Positions 6,323 through 12,953 of a DNA stretch of 12,953 nucleotides are shown here, one piece after another. The stretch is from Amnimonas aquatica (GTDB taxonomy: Bacteria; Pseudomonadota; Gammaproteobacteria; Pseudomonadales; Moraxellaceae): the NCBI RefSeq assembly GCF_002943415.1, contig NZ_PTQZ01000019.1, positions 1 through 12,953 on the forward strand, written 5' to 3'. Below the pieces are notes generated by a model that worked only from the letters and a program-made list of their open reading frames with translations, did not search any database and was not told the DNA's origin. The position numbers and the translations under genes are program-made. How positions within the stretch are numbered: position 1 is the stretch's first letter; every line of letters begins with the position of its first letter.

Positions 6323-7348
6323 ATGTCCGGCATCACCTTTTCCGCCTGGCTGCGCGACGCGCAGCGCGCCCACGGCAGCCTGCCCGCCGACCTGATCCAG
6401 ACCCTGGAAGTCACCGCCGACGCCTGCCGCCGCATCAGCGCCGCCATCGGCCAGGGCGCGCTGGCCGGCGTGCTCGGCGCCGCCGGCAGCGCCAACGTGC
6501 AGGGCGAGGACCAGAAGAAGCTGGACGTGATCTCCAATGACATCCTGCTCGACGTGCACAGCAGCGGCGGCCACCTCGCCGGCATGGCCTCGGAGGAGAT
6601 GGACGACCCGTTCCCGATCCCCGACGGCGCGCCGCGCGGCCGCTACCTGCTGCTGTTCGACCCGCTCGACGGCTCCTCGAACATCGACATCAACGTGTCG
6701 GTGGGCACCATCTTCTCGGTGCTGGAAGCGCCGGCCGGCAGCAATGCCGCCGAAGTCGCCCCGTTCCTGCAGCCGGGCACCGCCCAGGTCGCCGCCGGCT
6801 ACGCCGTCTACGGCCCGTCGACCCAGCTCATCCTGACCCTGGGCCACGGCGTGCACGCCTTCACCCTGGACCGCCGCGCCGCCGGCGAAGCCGCGACCGC
6901 GGGCGAGTTCATCCTGACCCAGGAAGGCATGACGATCCCTGCCGAGACCCAGGAGTTCGCCATCAACATGTCCAACCAGCGCTTCTGGGAAGCGCCGGTG
7001 CAGCGTTACGTCGACGAGCTGCTGGCCGGCAAGGCCGGTGTGCGCGGCAGGGACTTCAACATGCGCTGGGTCGCGGCCATGGTCGCCGACGTGCACCGCA
7101 TCCTCACCCGCGGCGGCGTGTTCCTGTACCCGCTCGACAGCAAGACCGCCGCCAAAGGCGGCAAGCTGCGCCTGATGTACGAGGCCAACCCCATGTCGTG
7201 GCTGGTCGAGCAGGCCGGCGGTGCAGCCAGCACCGGCCGCCAGCGCATCCTCGACATCGCGCCCACCGGCCTGCACCAGCGCGTGCCGGTGATCCTGGGC
7301 TCGCGCGCCGAAGTCGAGCGCGTGGCCGGCTACCACCAGGGCGAATGA
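6323..7348 (+). CDS. fbp: Class I fructose-1,6-bisphosphatase
   Basis: This cytoplasmic gluconeogenic enzyme hydrolyses fructose 1,6-bisphosphate to fructose 6-phosphate. It has 341 residues, normal for class I enzymes. Visible signatures are GEDQKKLD (61-68), the metal-binding Glu pair in SEEM (90-93), [10 protein letters not shown] (113-122, metal and substrate site) and the active-site motif [10 protein letters not shown] (281-290). FAINMSNQR and RGGVFLYP are further conserved stretches. The ATG at 6323 has AGGAG at 6312-6316, 6 bases ahead; the frame is open farther upstream, but that sequence is not conserved and crosses the promoter. mtgA follows 82 bases downstream on the same strand and may be co-transcribed. 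All catalytic motifs appear intact. Confidence 0.97.
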   Translation: MSGITFSAWLRDAQRAHGSLPADLIQTLEVTADACRRISAAIGQGALAGVLGAAGSANVQGEDQKKLDVISNDILLDVHSSGGHLAGMASEEMDDPFPIPDGAPRGRYLLLFDPLDGSSNIDINVSVGTIFSVLEAPAGSNAAEVAPFLQPGTAQVAAGYAVYGPSTQLILTLGHGVHAFTLDRRAAGEAATAGEFILTQEGMTIPAETQEFAINMSNQRFWEAPVQRYVDELLAGKAGVRGRDFNMRWVAAMVADVHRILTRGGVFLYPLDSKTAAKGGKLRLMYEANPMSWLVEQAGGAASTGRQRILDIAPTGLHQRVPVILGSRAEVERVAGYHQGE

Positions 7349-7430
7349 CGCAGGCGTGCCGTCGCGCGGCCCTGGCTGACGCGGCGGCGAGACCGGGCCG
7401 GCGACCGGCAGGGACAAGGCGGGAAGCGAA

Positions 7431-8120
7431 ATGAAGCGACTGCTGTGGCGACTGCTGCTGCTCACCATCGGCCTGGTGCTGGCCTACCAGCTCTGGCTGT
7501 TCGCCCACGTCTGGTGGTGGGTCGAGCACAACCCGTCGCGCTCGGCCTTCATGTCCACCCGCCTGGCCGTGCTGCGCGAAGATGACCCCGAGGCCGAGCT
7601 GCACCACCGCTGGGTGCCCTACGAGCGCATTTCCATCCACCTCAAGCGTGCCGTCATGGCCGCCGAGGACTCGCGCTTCACCGACCACGAAGGCTTCGAC
7701 TGGGAAGGCATGCAGACCGCCTGGGAGAAGAACCTGAAGAAAGGCCGCATCGTGGCCGGCGGTTCGACCATTTCCCAGCAGCTGGCGAAGAACCTGTTCC
7801 TGTCCGGCAAGCGCACGCCCTGGCGCAAGCTGGAGGAGGCCGCCATCACCGTCATGCTCGAGCACATGATGAGCAAGCGGCGCATCTACGAGATCTACCT
7901 GAACGTGATCGAATGGGGAGACGGCGTGTTCGGCGCCGAGGCCGCCGCCCGTCACTACTACCGCAAATCGGCCTCAGGCCTAGGCCCTGCGGAAGCGGCG
8001 CGGCTGGCCGCCATGGTGCCCAACCCGCGCTTCTACGACAAACACCGCCACACCCGTTACCTGGAGCGGCGCACCCGCACTATTCAGAAGCGGATGCACC
8101 AGGTGCGACCGCCTCGCTGA
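7431..8120 (+). CDS. mtgA: Monofunctional biosynthetic peptidoglycan transglycosylase (GT51)
   Basis: MtgA polymerises lipid II into glycan strands at the outer face of the inner membrane. The 229 residues are typical. An N-terminal membrane anchor spans about 4-28 (MKRLLWRLLLLTIGLVLAY, then a Trp-rich end). The GT51 domain follows with the catalytic EDSRFTDHEGFD (Glu79), GGSTISQQLAKNLFL (110-124) and YLNVIEWG (156-163, second conserved Glu161). The transpeptidase domain of class A penicillin-binding proteins is absent, which separates MtgA from PBP1 enzymes. The ribosome site is weak (GGGAAG a few bases ahead). The gene sits 82 bases after fbp. Its last 41 bases overlap the convergent TetR gene, so the two transcripts must be antisense at their 3' ends. 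Confidence 0.96.
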   Translation: MKRLLWRLLLLTIGLVLAYQLWLFAHVWWWVEHNPSRSAFMSTRLAVLREDDPEAELHHRWVPYERISIHLKRAVMAAEDSRFTDHEGFDWEGMQTAWEKNLKKGRIVAGGSTISQQLAKNLFLSGKRTPWRKLEEAAITVMLEHMMSKRRIYEIYLNVIEWGDGVFGAEAAARHYYRKSASGLGPAEAARLAAMVPNPRFYDKHRHTRYLERRTRTIQKRMHQVRPPR

Positions 8121-8823
8121 CCAGGTGGCGGATCACCGCCACGAACACCGCGTGCAGGTTGGCCGCCATGACCTCCACCGGCTCGTGGAAGCCCTGCAGC
8201 ATCCAGCGCGACACCGCCGCGATCACCGAGCCGAGCATGGCCACGCCGAGGATTTCGGGGCGCAGCGGCGCTGGCAGTTCGCGGGCATCGAGCAGCGGCT
8301 GGCTGAGGCGGATCAGCAAGCCGGCGAAGTTCTCCACGCTCTCGCGGTAGAGCGCGTCGACGCGATCGCTGACACCCAGCACCTCGACGAACAGCATGCG
8401 CGCCATGCGCGGGTCATCGCGCATGCATTCGAGGAAGGCGGTGAGCACCGCGCGGGCGATCTGCGCGGGATCCTGCGGCAGGTCCAGCAGCGTGGCCAGG
8501 ATGCGCTCGCGGATGCGCTGGTTGACGTGCTCGTAGACCACGCACAGCAGGTCCTCGCTGTTGGCGAAGGACTCGTAGAAGTAGCGCTCGGTCAGCCCGG
8601 CCTCGCTGCAGATGCTGCGCACCGTCGAGCTGTGGTAGCCGCGCGAGCCGAACACGGTGAGGCCGGCCTCGATGAAGCGCTGGCGGCGCTCGGCCTGGCG
8701 CGCGGCTTCGCTGACCCCGCGATAGCGCCGGCCGGGATCGGCCTTGGCCGCTGCCGGCTTGCTCGTCTTGGCGGCCGGCTTCGCGGCCTTCACCGCCGCC
8801 GGCTGGCGTTTTTCATCCACCAC
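8080..8823 (-). CDS. TetR-family transcriptional regulator with Lys/Ala/Pro-rich N-terminal tail
   Basis: This is a one-component DNA-binding regulator of about 247 residues. The TetR helix-turn-helix covers about residues 44-92: RQRFIEAGLTVFGSRGYHSS, then TVRSICSEAGLTERYFYESF. The C-terminal all-helical ligand/dimer domain follows (about 95-235). The first about 30 residues are a low-complexity AAKPAAK-type tail, not usual for TetR proteins. No ATG fits. I chose GTG 8823, preceded by AGGG 8 bases upstream; GTG 8832 would add three residues. It follows the DUF697-like gene by 34 bases on the same strand, so they are likely co-transcribed. The 3' end overlaps mtgA by 41 bases. Its target is unknown. 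Control of the desaturase operon is possible but is not supported by adjacency. Confidence 0.85.
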   Translation of the reverse strand: MVDEKRQPAAVKAAKPAAKTSKPAAAKADPGRRYRGVSEAARQAERRQRFIEAGLTVFGSRGYHSSTVRSICSEAGLTERYFYESFANSEDLLCVVYEHVNQRIRERILATLLDLPQDPAQIARAVLTAFLECMRDDPRMARMLFVEVLGVSDRVDALYRESVENFAGLLIRLSQPLLDARELPAPLRPEILGVAMLGSVIAAVSRWMLQGFHEPVEVMAANLHAVFVAVIRHLVSEAVAPGASASE

Positions 8824-8857
8824 TGCATTCACCCTGTCCGTTCCACGTTCGCTGCAT

Positions 8858-9352
8858 TCAGCGCTTGCCCTGAGGGTACAGGCCGCTGGCCGTCGCCGCC
8901 ACCTCGAAGCAGTCATCGATATGTCGCATGGCGAGCTTGCGCATGACCCAGTAGCCCAGCGTGGCGGCCACGATCTGGCCACCCAGCGGGATGAACTTGG
9001 TCACCTGCTTGGCGACGATGCGCGTGCCCATGCCCTGCAGGCTGCGCCGGATCAGCTCGCGCGTGACCACCATGCCGATCAGCTCGCTGCCGCGCTCGGC
9101 GCGGCGCTTCCAGACCTGGAGGCGGGTCTCTTCCGGCATGGCCTCGATCTGCTCCGGCTCGAGACCGAAGCGTCGATTGATCTCCGGCACCAGCTTGACC
9201 AGCACGCCGATATCGACCACGACATCGAACAGCGGCACCGGGATCACCGCCGCCCCCGCCGAGACCCAGGACATGCGCTTGACGCGCTGCTGGCAGTCAC
9301 GCCGGATCTGCTCCAGTTCGCGCTCGCTGACTTGCTTGAAATGTGCCGGCAC
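8858..9352 (-). CDS. Small DUF697/YcjF-like membrane-associated protein of unknown function
   Basis: I cannot name this gene with certainty. The 164-residue product has a basic N-terminal helix, then a hydrophobic pair of segments (about 29-55, SAGAAVIPVPLFDVVVDIGVLVK) with the Pro-rich turn seen in DUF697/YcjF-type proteins that accompany GTPases. A second amphipathic or hydrophobic segment is at about 118-140 (FIPLGGQIVAATLGYWVM). The ends are charged and soluble. No GTPase P-loop is present in this protein or next door. The start is GTG 9352, because GGGAGG (9361-9366) stands 8 bases upstream; an in-frame ATG at 9376 has no ribosome site and would place that strong site inside the gene. 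It leads the pair with the TetR gene 34 bases downstream, so it may be linked to that regulator's signal. Confidence 0.75.
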   Translation of the reverse strand: MPAHFKQVSERELEQIRRDCQQRVKRMSWVSAGAAVIPVPLFDVVVDIGVLVKLVPEINRRFGLEPEQIEAMPEETRLQVWKRRAERGSELIGMVVTRELIRRSLQGMGTRIVAKQVTKFIPLGGQIVAATLGYWVMRKLAMRHIDDCFEVAATASGLYPQGKR

Positions 9353-9360
9353 CGTCCTTT

Positions 9361-9366
9361 CCTCCC
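9361..9366 (-). promoter_or_regulatory. Strong ribosome binding site that selects the GTG start at 9352
   Basis: The minus strand reads GGGAGGAAAGGACGGTG. The GGGAGG hexamer is 8 bases from the GTG. A start at the ATG at 9376 would bury this site in codons 4-6. Confidence 0.65.
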
Positions 9367-9399
9367 GTGTGACCATCCGTCAGGCCATGAGTGGCGCTG

Positions 9400-9405
9400 A
9401 TCATA
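9400..9405 (-). promoter_or_regulatory. Candidate -10 box for the DUF697-like/tetR pair
   Basis: TATGAT on the minus strand matches TATAAT at 5 of 6 positions, and transcription from it would start near 9393, giving a leader of about 40 bases to GTG 9352. No good -35 is visible. A 5-bp inverted repeat (GCGGC, 7-base gap, GCCGC, 9408-9424) lies just upstream of the box in the spacer and could be an operator. Confidence 0.35.
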
Positions 9406-9441
9406 ACGCGGCAGGCCTCGCCGCAGACAGCCGCACATCCG

Positions 9442-9470
9442 TTGACCGGTCCGGCGCCAGTCGCTACCGT
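9442..9470 (+). promoter_or_regulatory. Promoter of the xseB-ispA-dxs operon
   Basis: TTGACC (9442-9447) is followed after 17 bases by TACCGT (9465-9470). The -35 matches at 5 of 6 positions. The -10 keeps the key T, A and final T. A start near 9477 leaves about 22 bases of leader before xseB. Confidence 0.5.
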
Positions 9471-9498
9471 TCGCCTTCAGACGACGCGGAGCACCGCC

Positions 9499-9759
9499 AT
9501 GACATCCTCCTCCAGCGACACCCCGGCCCAGGCGCCGGACTTCGAGCAGGCGCTGGCCGCGCTCGAACAGCAGGTGCACCGCCTCGAAAGCGGCGACTTG
9601 CCGCTGGAAGAAGCGCTCAAGGCCTTCGAGACCGGCGTCCAGCTCACGCGCCAGTGCCAGCAGGCGCTGGACAGTGCCGAGCAAAAGGTCCGTCTGCTGC
9701 TGGCACGCGCCGACGGCAGCGTCGACAGCCAGCCCTTCACGCCGCGCGAAGACGCCTGA
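9499..9759 (+). CDS. xseB: Exodeoxyribonuclease VII small subunit
   Basis: XseB binds in several copies to the large subunit XseA (not in this window) to form exonuclease VII, which degrades single-stranded DNA from both ends to short oligonucleotides. The 86 residues are typical for the family. The conserved core [26 protein letters not shown] is at about 15-40, followed by the second helix of the coiled hairpin (KAFETGVQL...[12 protein letters not shown], 41-64). The ATG at 9499 has GGAG at 9488-9491, 7 bases ahead. The frame is open upstream to 9391, but that stretch crosses the predicted promoter and is not conserved. ispA starts 6 bases after the stop, so the two are translated from one message. 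The xseB-ispA-dxs order is a well-known proteobacterial arrangement. Confidence 0.95.
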   Translation: MTSSSSDTPAQAPDFEQALAALEQQVHRLESGDLPLEEALKAFETGVQLTRQCQQALDSAEQKVRLLLARADGSVDSQPFTPREDA

Positions 9760-9765
9760 GACACC

Positions 9766-10647
9766 ATGACCGATGCCCCCATGCCGGCCCTGCTGCAGGC
9801 TGCCCGGACCCGCTTCCCCGCGCTTTTCGCCGACTTCCTGGCACGCCAGAACGGTCTTGACCAGCGCCTGATCGACGCCGCCGCCTACGCCATGCAGAAC
9901 GGCGGCAAGCGCGTGCGGCCGGCACTGGCCTGGGGCGCCTGCCTGGCCGTCGGCGGCCGCCAGGAGGATGCCGACGGCGCGGCCATCGCGGTCGAGTGCA
10001 TCCACGGCTACTCGCTGGTCCACGATGACCTGCCGTGCATGGACGATGACGACCTGCGCCGCGGCCAACCGACCTGCCACCGCCGCTTCGACGAAGCCAC
10101 CGCCCTGCTCGCCGGCGATGCGCTGCAGTCGCTGGCCTTCATCAGCCTCGCCGGCGGCGCGCTGCCGGCGGCGGTGCGCGCCACCCAGACCGCGCGCCTG
10201 GCTGCGGCGGCCTTCGACATGGTGGTGGGCCAGCGCCTGGACCTGTCCGCCGAGGGCCGGCAACTGGCGCTCGAACCGCTGGAGGCGGTGCACCGCCACA
10301 AGACCGGCGCCCTGATCCGCGCCGCCGTGGCGCTGGGCGCGCTCGCCGGCGGCGCCGATACCGCGCGGCTGGCGGCGCTGGACCGCTACGCCGACCGCAT
10401 CGGCCTGGCCTTCCAGGTCCATGACGACGTGCTCGACGTGATCGGAGACACCACCGTGCTGGGCAAGCGCGCCGGCGCCGACCAGGACCTGGAGAAGTCC
10501 ACCTATCCCGCCCTGCTCGGCCTGGAAGCGGCGCAGCAACTGGCCCGCAACCTGACCGACGAAGCCCTGGCCGCCCTCGAACCGCTCGGCGCCGACGCCG
10601 ATCCGCTGCGGGAGCTCGCCCGCTTTCTGCTCGCGCGCGACCACTGA
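9766..10647 (+). CDS. ispA: Farnesyl diphosphate synthase (polyprenyl synthetase family)
   Basis: This cytoplasmic prenyltransferase condenses dimethylallyl and isopentenyl diphosphates to geranyl and then farnesyl diphosphate, the precursor of quinone tails and undecaprenyl phosphate. It has 293 residues, as expected for the bacterial short-chain enzyme. QNGGKRVRPAL (44-54) binds the substrate diphosphate. The first Asp-rich motif is DDLPCMDDDD (87-96), with the two-residue insertion that marks type II (bacterial) FPP synthases. The second is HDDVLDVIGD (219-228), preceded by FQ; HKTG is at 178-181. The ATG at 9766 is 6 bases past xseB with only a weak ribosome site (GAGA), suggesting translational coupling. 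A second Met at residue 6 is possible but less well placed. dxs follows 42 bases downstream. Confidence 0.95.
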   Translation: MTDAPMPALLQAARTRFPALFADFLARQNGLDQRLIDAAAYAMQNGGKRVRPALAWGACLAVGGRQEDADGAAIAVECIHGYSLVHDDLPCMDDDDLRRGQPTCHRRFDEATALLAGDALQSLAFISLAGGALPAAVRATQTARLAAAAFDMVVGQRLDLSAEGRQLALEPLEAVHRHKTGALIRAAVALGALAGGADTARLAALDRYADRIGLAFQVHDDVLDVIGDTTVLGKRAGADQDLEKSTYPALLGLEAAQQLARNLTDEALAALEPLGADADPLRELARFLLARDH

Positions 10648-10655
10648 AGCGCAGT

Positions 10656-10661
10656 TATAAT
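10656..10661 (+). promoter_or_regulatory. Candidate internal -10 box ahead of dxs
   Basis: A perfect TATAAT hexamer lies in the 42-base ispA-dxs gap, with transcription predicted near 10668 and about 22 bases of leader to dxs. No -35 match is visible at 16-18 bases; the region there is coding sequence of ispA. It may give dxs extra expression independent of the operon promoter. Confidence 0.4.
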
Positions 10662-10689
10662 TCCTCACCCCGCGTCAGGATGATGACCG

Positions 10690-12618
10690 ATGTTCCACGA
10701 GATTCCGCTCAGCCGCCCGCACACGCCGCTGCTTGATCAGGTGCCGACACCCGACAAGCTGCGCGAACTGCCGGAGGACGCCCTGCCCGAGCTGGCACGC
10801 GAGCTGCGCGAATACCTGCTCTGGTGCACCGGCCAGACCGGCGGCCACTTCGGCGCAGGCCTCGGCGTGGTCGAGCTGACCATCGCCCTGCATTACGTCT
10901 ACAGCACGCCGCACGATCGCCTGGTGTGGGATGTCGGCCACCAGGCCTATCCGCACAAGATCCTCACCGGCCGCAAGGAGCGCATGCTGACCATGCGCCA
11001 GAAGGATGGCCTGGCCGCCTTTCCGCGCCGCGAGGAATCCGAGTACGACACCTTCGGCGTCGGCCACTCGTCGACCTCGATCTCGGCAGCGCTGGGCATG
11101 GCCCGCGGCGCCCAGCTCACCGGCAGCAACCGCAAGGTGGTCGCGGTCATCGGCGACGGCGCCATGACCGCCGGCATGGCCTTCGAGGCGCTCAACGACG
11201 CCGCCCACCAGGACACCGACATGCTGGTGATCCTGAATGACAACCAGATGTCGATCTCGAAGGCGGTCGGCGGCCTGTCCAACTACTTCTCGAAGATCTG
11301 GGCCAGCCGCAGCTACATCGCCATCCGCGAGGGCGGCAAGCGCGTGCTGCAGTCGCTGCCCACGGCCATGAATTTCGCGCGCCGCACCGAAGAGAGCATG
11401 AAGACGCTGGTCACCGACTCGCCCGGCGCCCTGTTCGAGTCCATCGGCTTCAACTACGTCGGCCCGGTCGACGGCCACGACCTGGAAGAGCTGGTGCGCA
11501 CCATCAGCAACCTGCGCGAGGCCAAGGGCCCGCAGCTGCTGCACGTGTTCACCACCAAGGGCAAGGGCTTCGCGCCGGCAGAGGCCGACCCCATCGGCTA
11601 CCACGCCATCACCAAGATCGCGCCGGCTGCGCAACGCGCCACCCCGGCGGTCCCGCAGGGCGCCCCGAAGCGAAAGTATTCCGATGTCTTCGGCGACTGG
11701 CTCTGCGACCAGGCCGCCCAGGACCTGCGCCTGGTCGCGATTACCCCGGCCATGTGCGAGGGCTCGGGCATGGTGCGCTACGCCGCCGAATTCCCGGACC
11801 GCTACCACGATGTGGCGATCGCCGAGCAGCACGCGGTGACCTTCGCCGCCGGCCTCGCCTGCGAAGGCCTGAAGCCGGTGGTGGCGATCTACTCGACCTT
11901 CCTGCAGCGCGGCTACGACCAGCTCATCCACGACGTGACGCTGCAGAACCTCGACGTGACCTTCGGCATCGACCGCGCCGGCCTGGTCGGCGAGGACGGC
12001 CCCACGCACGCCGGCGCCTACGACCTGGCCTACATGCGCTGCCTGCCCAACCTGGTCATCGCCGCGCCCAGCGATGAGCAGGAATGCCGCCTGCTGCTGA
12101 GCACCGCCTGGCAGCATCCCGGCCCGGCCGCCGTGCGCTACCCGCGCGGCACCGGCCCCGGCGCGGAAATGAGCATGGCACTGGACACCGTGGCCATCGG
12201 CAAGGGCGTGCTGCGCCGTGCCGGCGCGCCGCTGGCCGGCACCGACACCGTGGCCATCCTCAATTTCGGTGCCCGCCTCGGCGATGCCCTGGCCGCCGCC
12301 GAAGCCCTGGCCGCCGCCGGCGTGACCGATGCCAGCGTGGCCGACATGCGCTTCGTGAAGCCGCTGGATACCGATCTGGTGCGCGAGCTGGCGGGCAGCC
12401 ATGCCCTGCTGGTGACGGTGGAGGAGCATGCCGTGGCCGGCGGTGCCGGCTCGGCGGTCAGCGAGTTCCTAGCCGCCGAAGGCCTGCAGGTGCCGGTGCT
12501 GCACCTGGGCATTCGCGATGCCTACATCGAACACGCCTCGCCGGCGCAGATGCTGGCCGACTGCGGCCTGGACGCCGACGGCATCGCCGGCGCCATCCGC
12601 CGCCGCCTGGGTCGCTGA
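10690..12618 (+). CDS. dxs: 1-deoxy-D-xylulose-5-phosphate synthase
   Basis: Dxs is the thiamine diphosphate enzyme that joins pyruvate and glyceraldehyde 3-phosphate, the first committed step of the MEP isoprenoid pathway. The 642 residues are slightly longer than the E. coli enzyme (620). Visible motifs in order are the transketolase-type [15 protein letters not shown] (about 50-64), [10 protein letters not shown] (81-90), [16 protein letters not shown] (123-138), the ThDP/Mg motif [15 protein letters not shown] (155-169) with NDN (183-185), the catalytic Glu in [14 protein letters not shown] (Glu379), and GEDGPTHAG (434-442). The C-terminal domain is complete. AGGA stands 9 bases before the ATG at 10690. 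It is the last gene of the xseB-ispA-dxs cluster. A convergent membrane-protein gene ends 49 bases downstream, and I see no clear terminator in that gap. Confidence 0.97.
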   Translation: MFHEIPLSRPHTPLLDQVPTPDKLRELPEDALPELARELREYLLWCTGQTGGHFGAGLGVVELTIALHYVYSTPHDRLVWDVGHQAYPHKILTGRKERMLTMRQKDGLAAFPRREESEYDTFGVGHSSTSISAALGMARGAQLTGSNRKVVAVIGDGAMTAGMAFEALNDAAHQDTDMLVILNDNQMSISKAVGGLSNYFSKIWASRSYIAIREGGKRVLQSLPTAMNFARRTEESMKTLVTDSPGALFESIGFNYVGPVDGHDLEELVRTISNLREAKGPQLLHVFTTKGKGFAPAEADPIGYHAITKIAPAAQRATPAVPQGAPKRKYSDVFGDWLCDQAAQDLRLVAITPAMCEGSGMVRYAAEFPDRYHDVAIAEQHAVTFAAGLACEGLKPVVAIYSTFLQRGYDQLIHDVTLQNLDVTFGIDRAGLVGEDGPTHAGAYDLAYMRCLPNLVIAAPSDEQECRLLLSTAWQHPGPAAVRYPRGTGPGAEMSMALDTVAIGKGVLRRAGAPLAGTDTVAILNFGARLGDALAAAEALAAAGVTDASVADMRFVKPLDTDLVRELAGSHALLVTVEEHAVAGGAGSAVSEFLAAEGLQVPVLHLGIRDAYIEHASPAQMLADCGLDADGIAGAIRRRLGR

Positions 12619-12667
12619 CCCGGGTCCGGCGGGCCTCGCACACCTCGTACCGTGGCCGCGACTGCCC

Positions 12668-12953
12668 TCAGGCCCTGGCCGCCGGCAGCAGCATGTCGCG
12701 GCTCAGCTGCGGACGCTCGCCGCTCAGCCAGCCCTGCGTGGCGGCATAGCCGAGCGGAATCAGCAGCAGCAGGAGCGCCAGCCGGAGCAGACGCAGCGGA
12801 TAGGCGGCCGCGCGCCTGAAGCCCAGACTGTAGGGAATCACCAGCGGCGGCAGCGCCATCATCAGCGTACCCCAGACCCACTGGCGGTTGCCGAAGGCGG
12901 TGAGCACGCCGCTCAGCCAGGCCCAGAAGAAGATCGACAGGGCCGCCACCAGC
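12668..12953 (-). CDS. Membrane protein of unknown function, C-terminal part (5' end beyond window)
   Basis: I do not recognise this protein. The frame is open to the right edge, so the start lies outside; about 95 residues are visible. Two hydrophobic helices can be seen: one at the visible beginning, AALSIFFWAWLSGVLTAFG, and a stretch MMALPPLVIPYSLGF that may be a second. A third Leu-rich segment (LRLLRLALLLLLIPLGY) follows, and the end is short and soluble. A GTG at 12949 could be read as a start, but it falls inside a hydrophobic segment and the window ends four bases later, so this cannot be judged. It is convergent with dxs, whose stop lies 49 bases away. Codon use and GC-rich third positions look like those of the neighbouring genes, which supports a real gene. 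Confidence 0.65.
   Translation of the reverse strand, partial: LVAALSIFFWAWLSGVLTAFGNRQWVWGTLMMALPPLVIPYSLGFRRAAAYPLRLLRLALLLLLIPLGYAATQGWLSGERPQLSRDMLLPAARA

Noticed and set aside
5642..7468. Open frame of 608 codons on the minus strand across mscL and fbp
   Set aside because: It runs antisense through fbp and out of frame through mscL, both firmly identified. The composition is low-complexity Gly/Ala/Arg.
9244..10668. Open frame of 474 codons antisense to xseB and ispA
   Set aside because: Both sense genes carry complete conserved motifs; the antisense product is low-complexity.
10675..12429. Long open frame (584 codons) antisense to dxs
   Set aside because: High GC with biased third positions makes long antisense frames common. 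The translation is His/Gly/Gln/Val-rich without family motifs, while dxs has every expected motif.
1..12953. Search for CRISPR arrays, tRNA/rRNA, insertion sequences, phage or defence genes
   Set aside because: No regularly spaced repeats, no transposase or integrase motifs, no rRNA-like or tRNA-like stretches, and too little intergenic space to hold them.

Overview
The window is a GC-rich chromosomal segment from a proteobacterium, most likely a gammaproteobacterium of the Xanthomonadales/Nevskiales/Pseudomonas type. That placement is inferred from gene content: a class I fructose-1,6-bisphosphatase, an xseB-ispA-dxs cluster, a monofunctional transglycosylase MtgA, and a desaturase preceded by its own flavin/iron-sulfur reductase. 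I see no mobile element, CRISPR array, tRNA or rRNA. Coding density is very high and no gap between genes exceeds about 250 bases.

Layout, left to right. (1) The C-terminal half of an ACR3-type arsenite efflux permease (+), cut by the left edge, overlaps the next gene tail to tail by 11 bases. (2) A minus-strand block starts from one clear promoter near 4127-4155 and reads reductase, fatty acid desaturase, alpha/beta hydrolase. Its promoter carries an 18-bp imperfect palindrome over the -35 box and a perfect 9+9 inverted repeat just upstream. It lies in an AT-rich patch that stands out from the rest of the window. (3) A second minus-strand pair, mscL followed 10 bases later by a patatin-like phospholipase, lies upstream. 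(4) Plus-strand fbp and mtgA follow. (5) A minus-strand pair encodes a small DUF697-like protein and a TetR-family regulator with a Lys/Ala/Pro-rich N-terminal tail; the regulator overlaps the 3' end of mtgA by 41 bases. (6) The plus-strand operon xseB-ispA-dxs makes the exonuclease VII small subunit, farnesyl diphosphate synthase and the first enzyme of the MEP pathway. (7) A minus-strand membrane protein runs off the right edge.

Working together: the reductase passes NAD(P)H electrons through FAD and a 2Fe-2S centre to the di-iron desaturase, which introduces double bonds into acyl chains. The co-transcribed hydrolase and the adjacent patatin may release or remodel acyl chains, and MscL gates in response to bilayer tension. 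The left half therefore reads loosely as a membrane-lipid neighbourhood (inference from adjacency). Dxs and IspA supply isoprenoid precursors for quinones and the undecaprenyl carrier, and MtgA uses undecaprenyl-linked lipid II. Most genes are conserved housekeeping genes. The most informative non-coding signal is the operator/promoter at about 4120-4200, which resembles TetR-type (DesT/FabR-like) control of desaturase expression. I found no convincing undescribed system.
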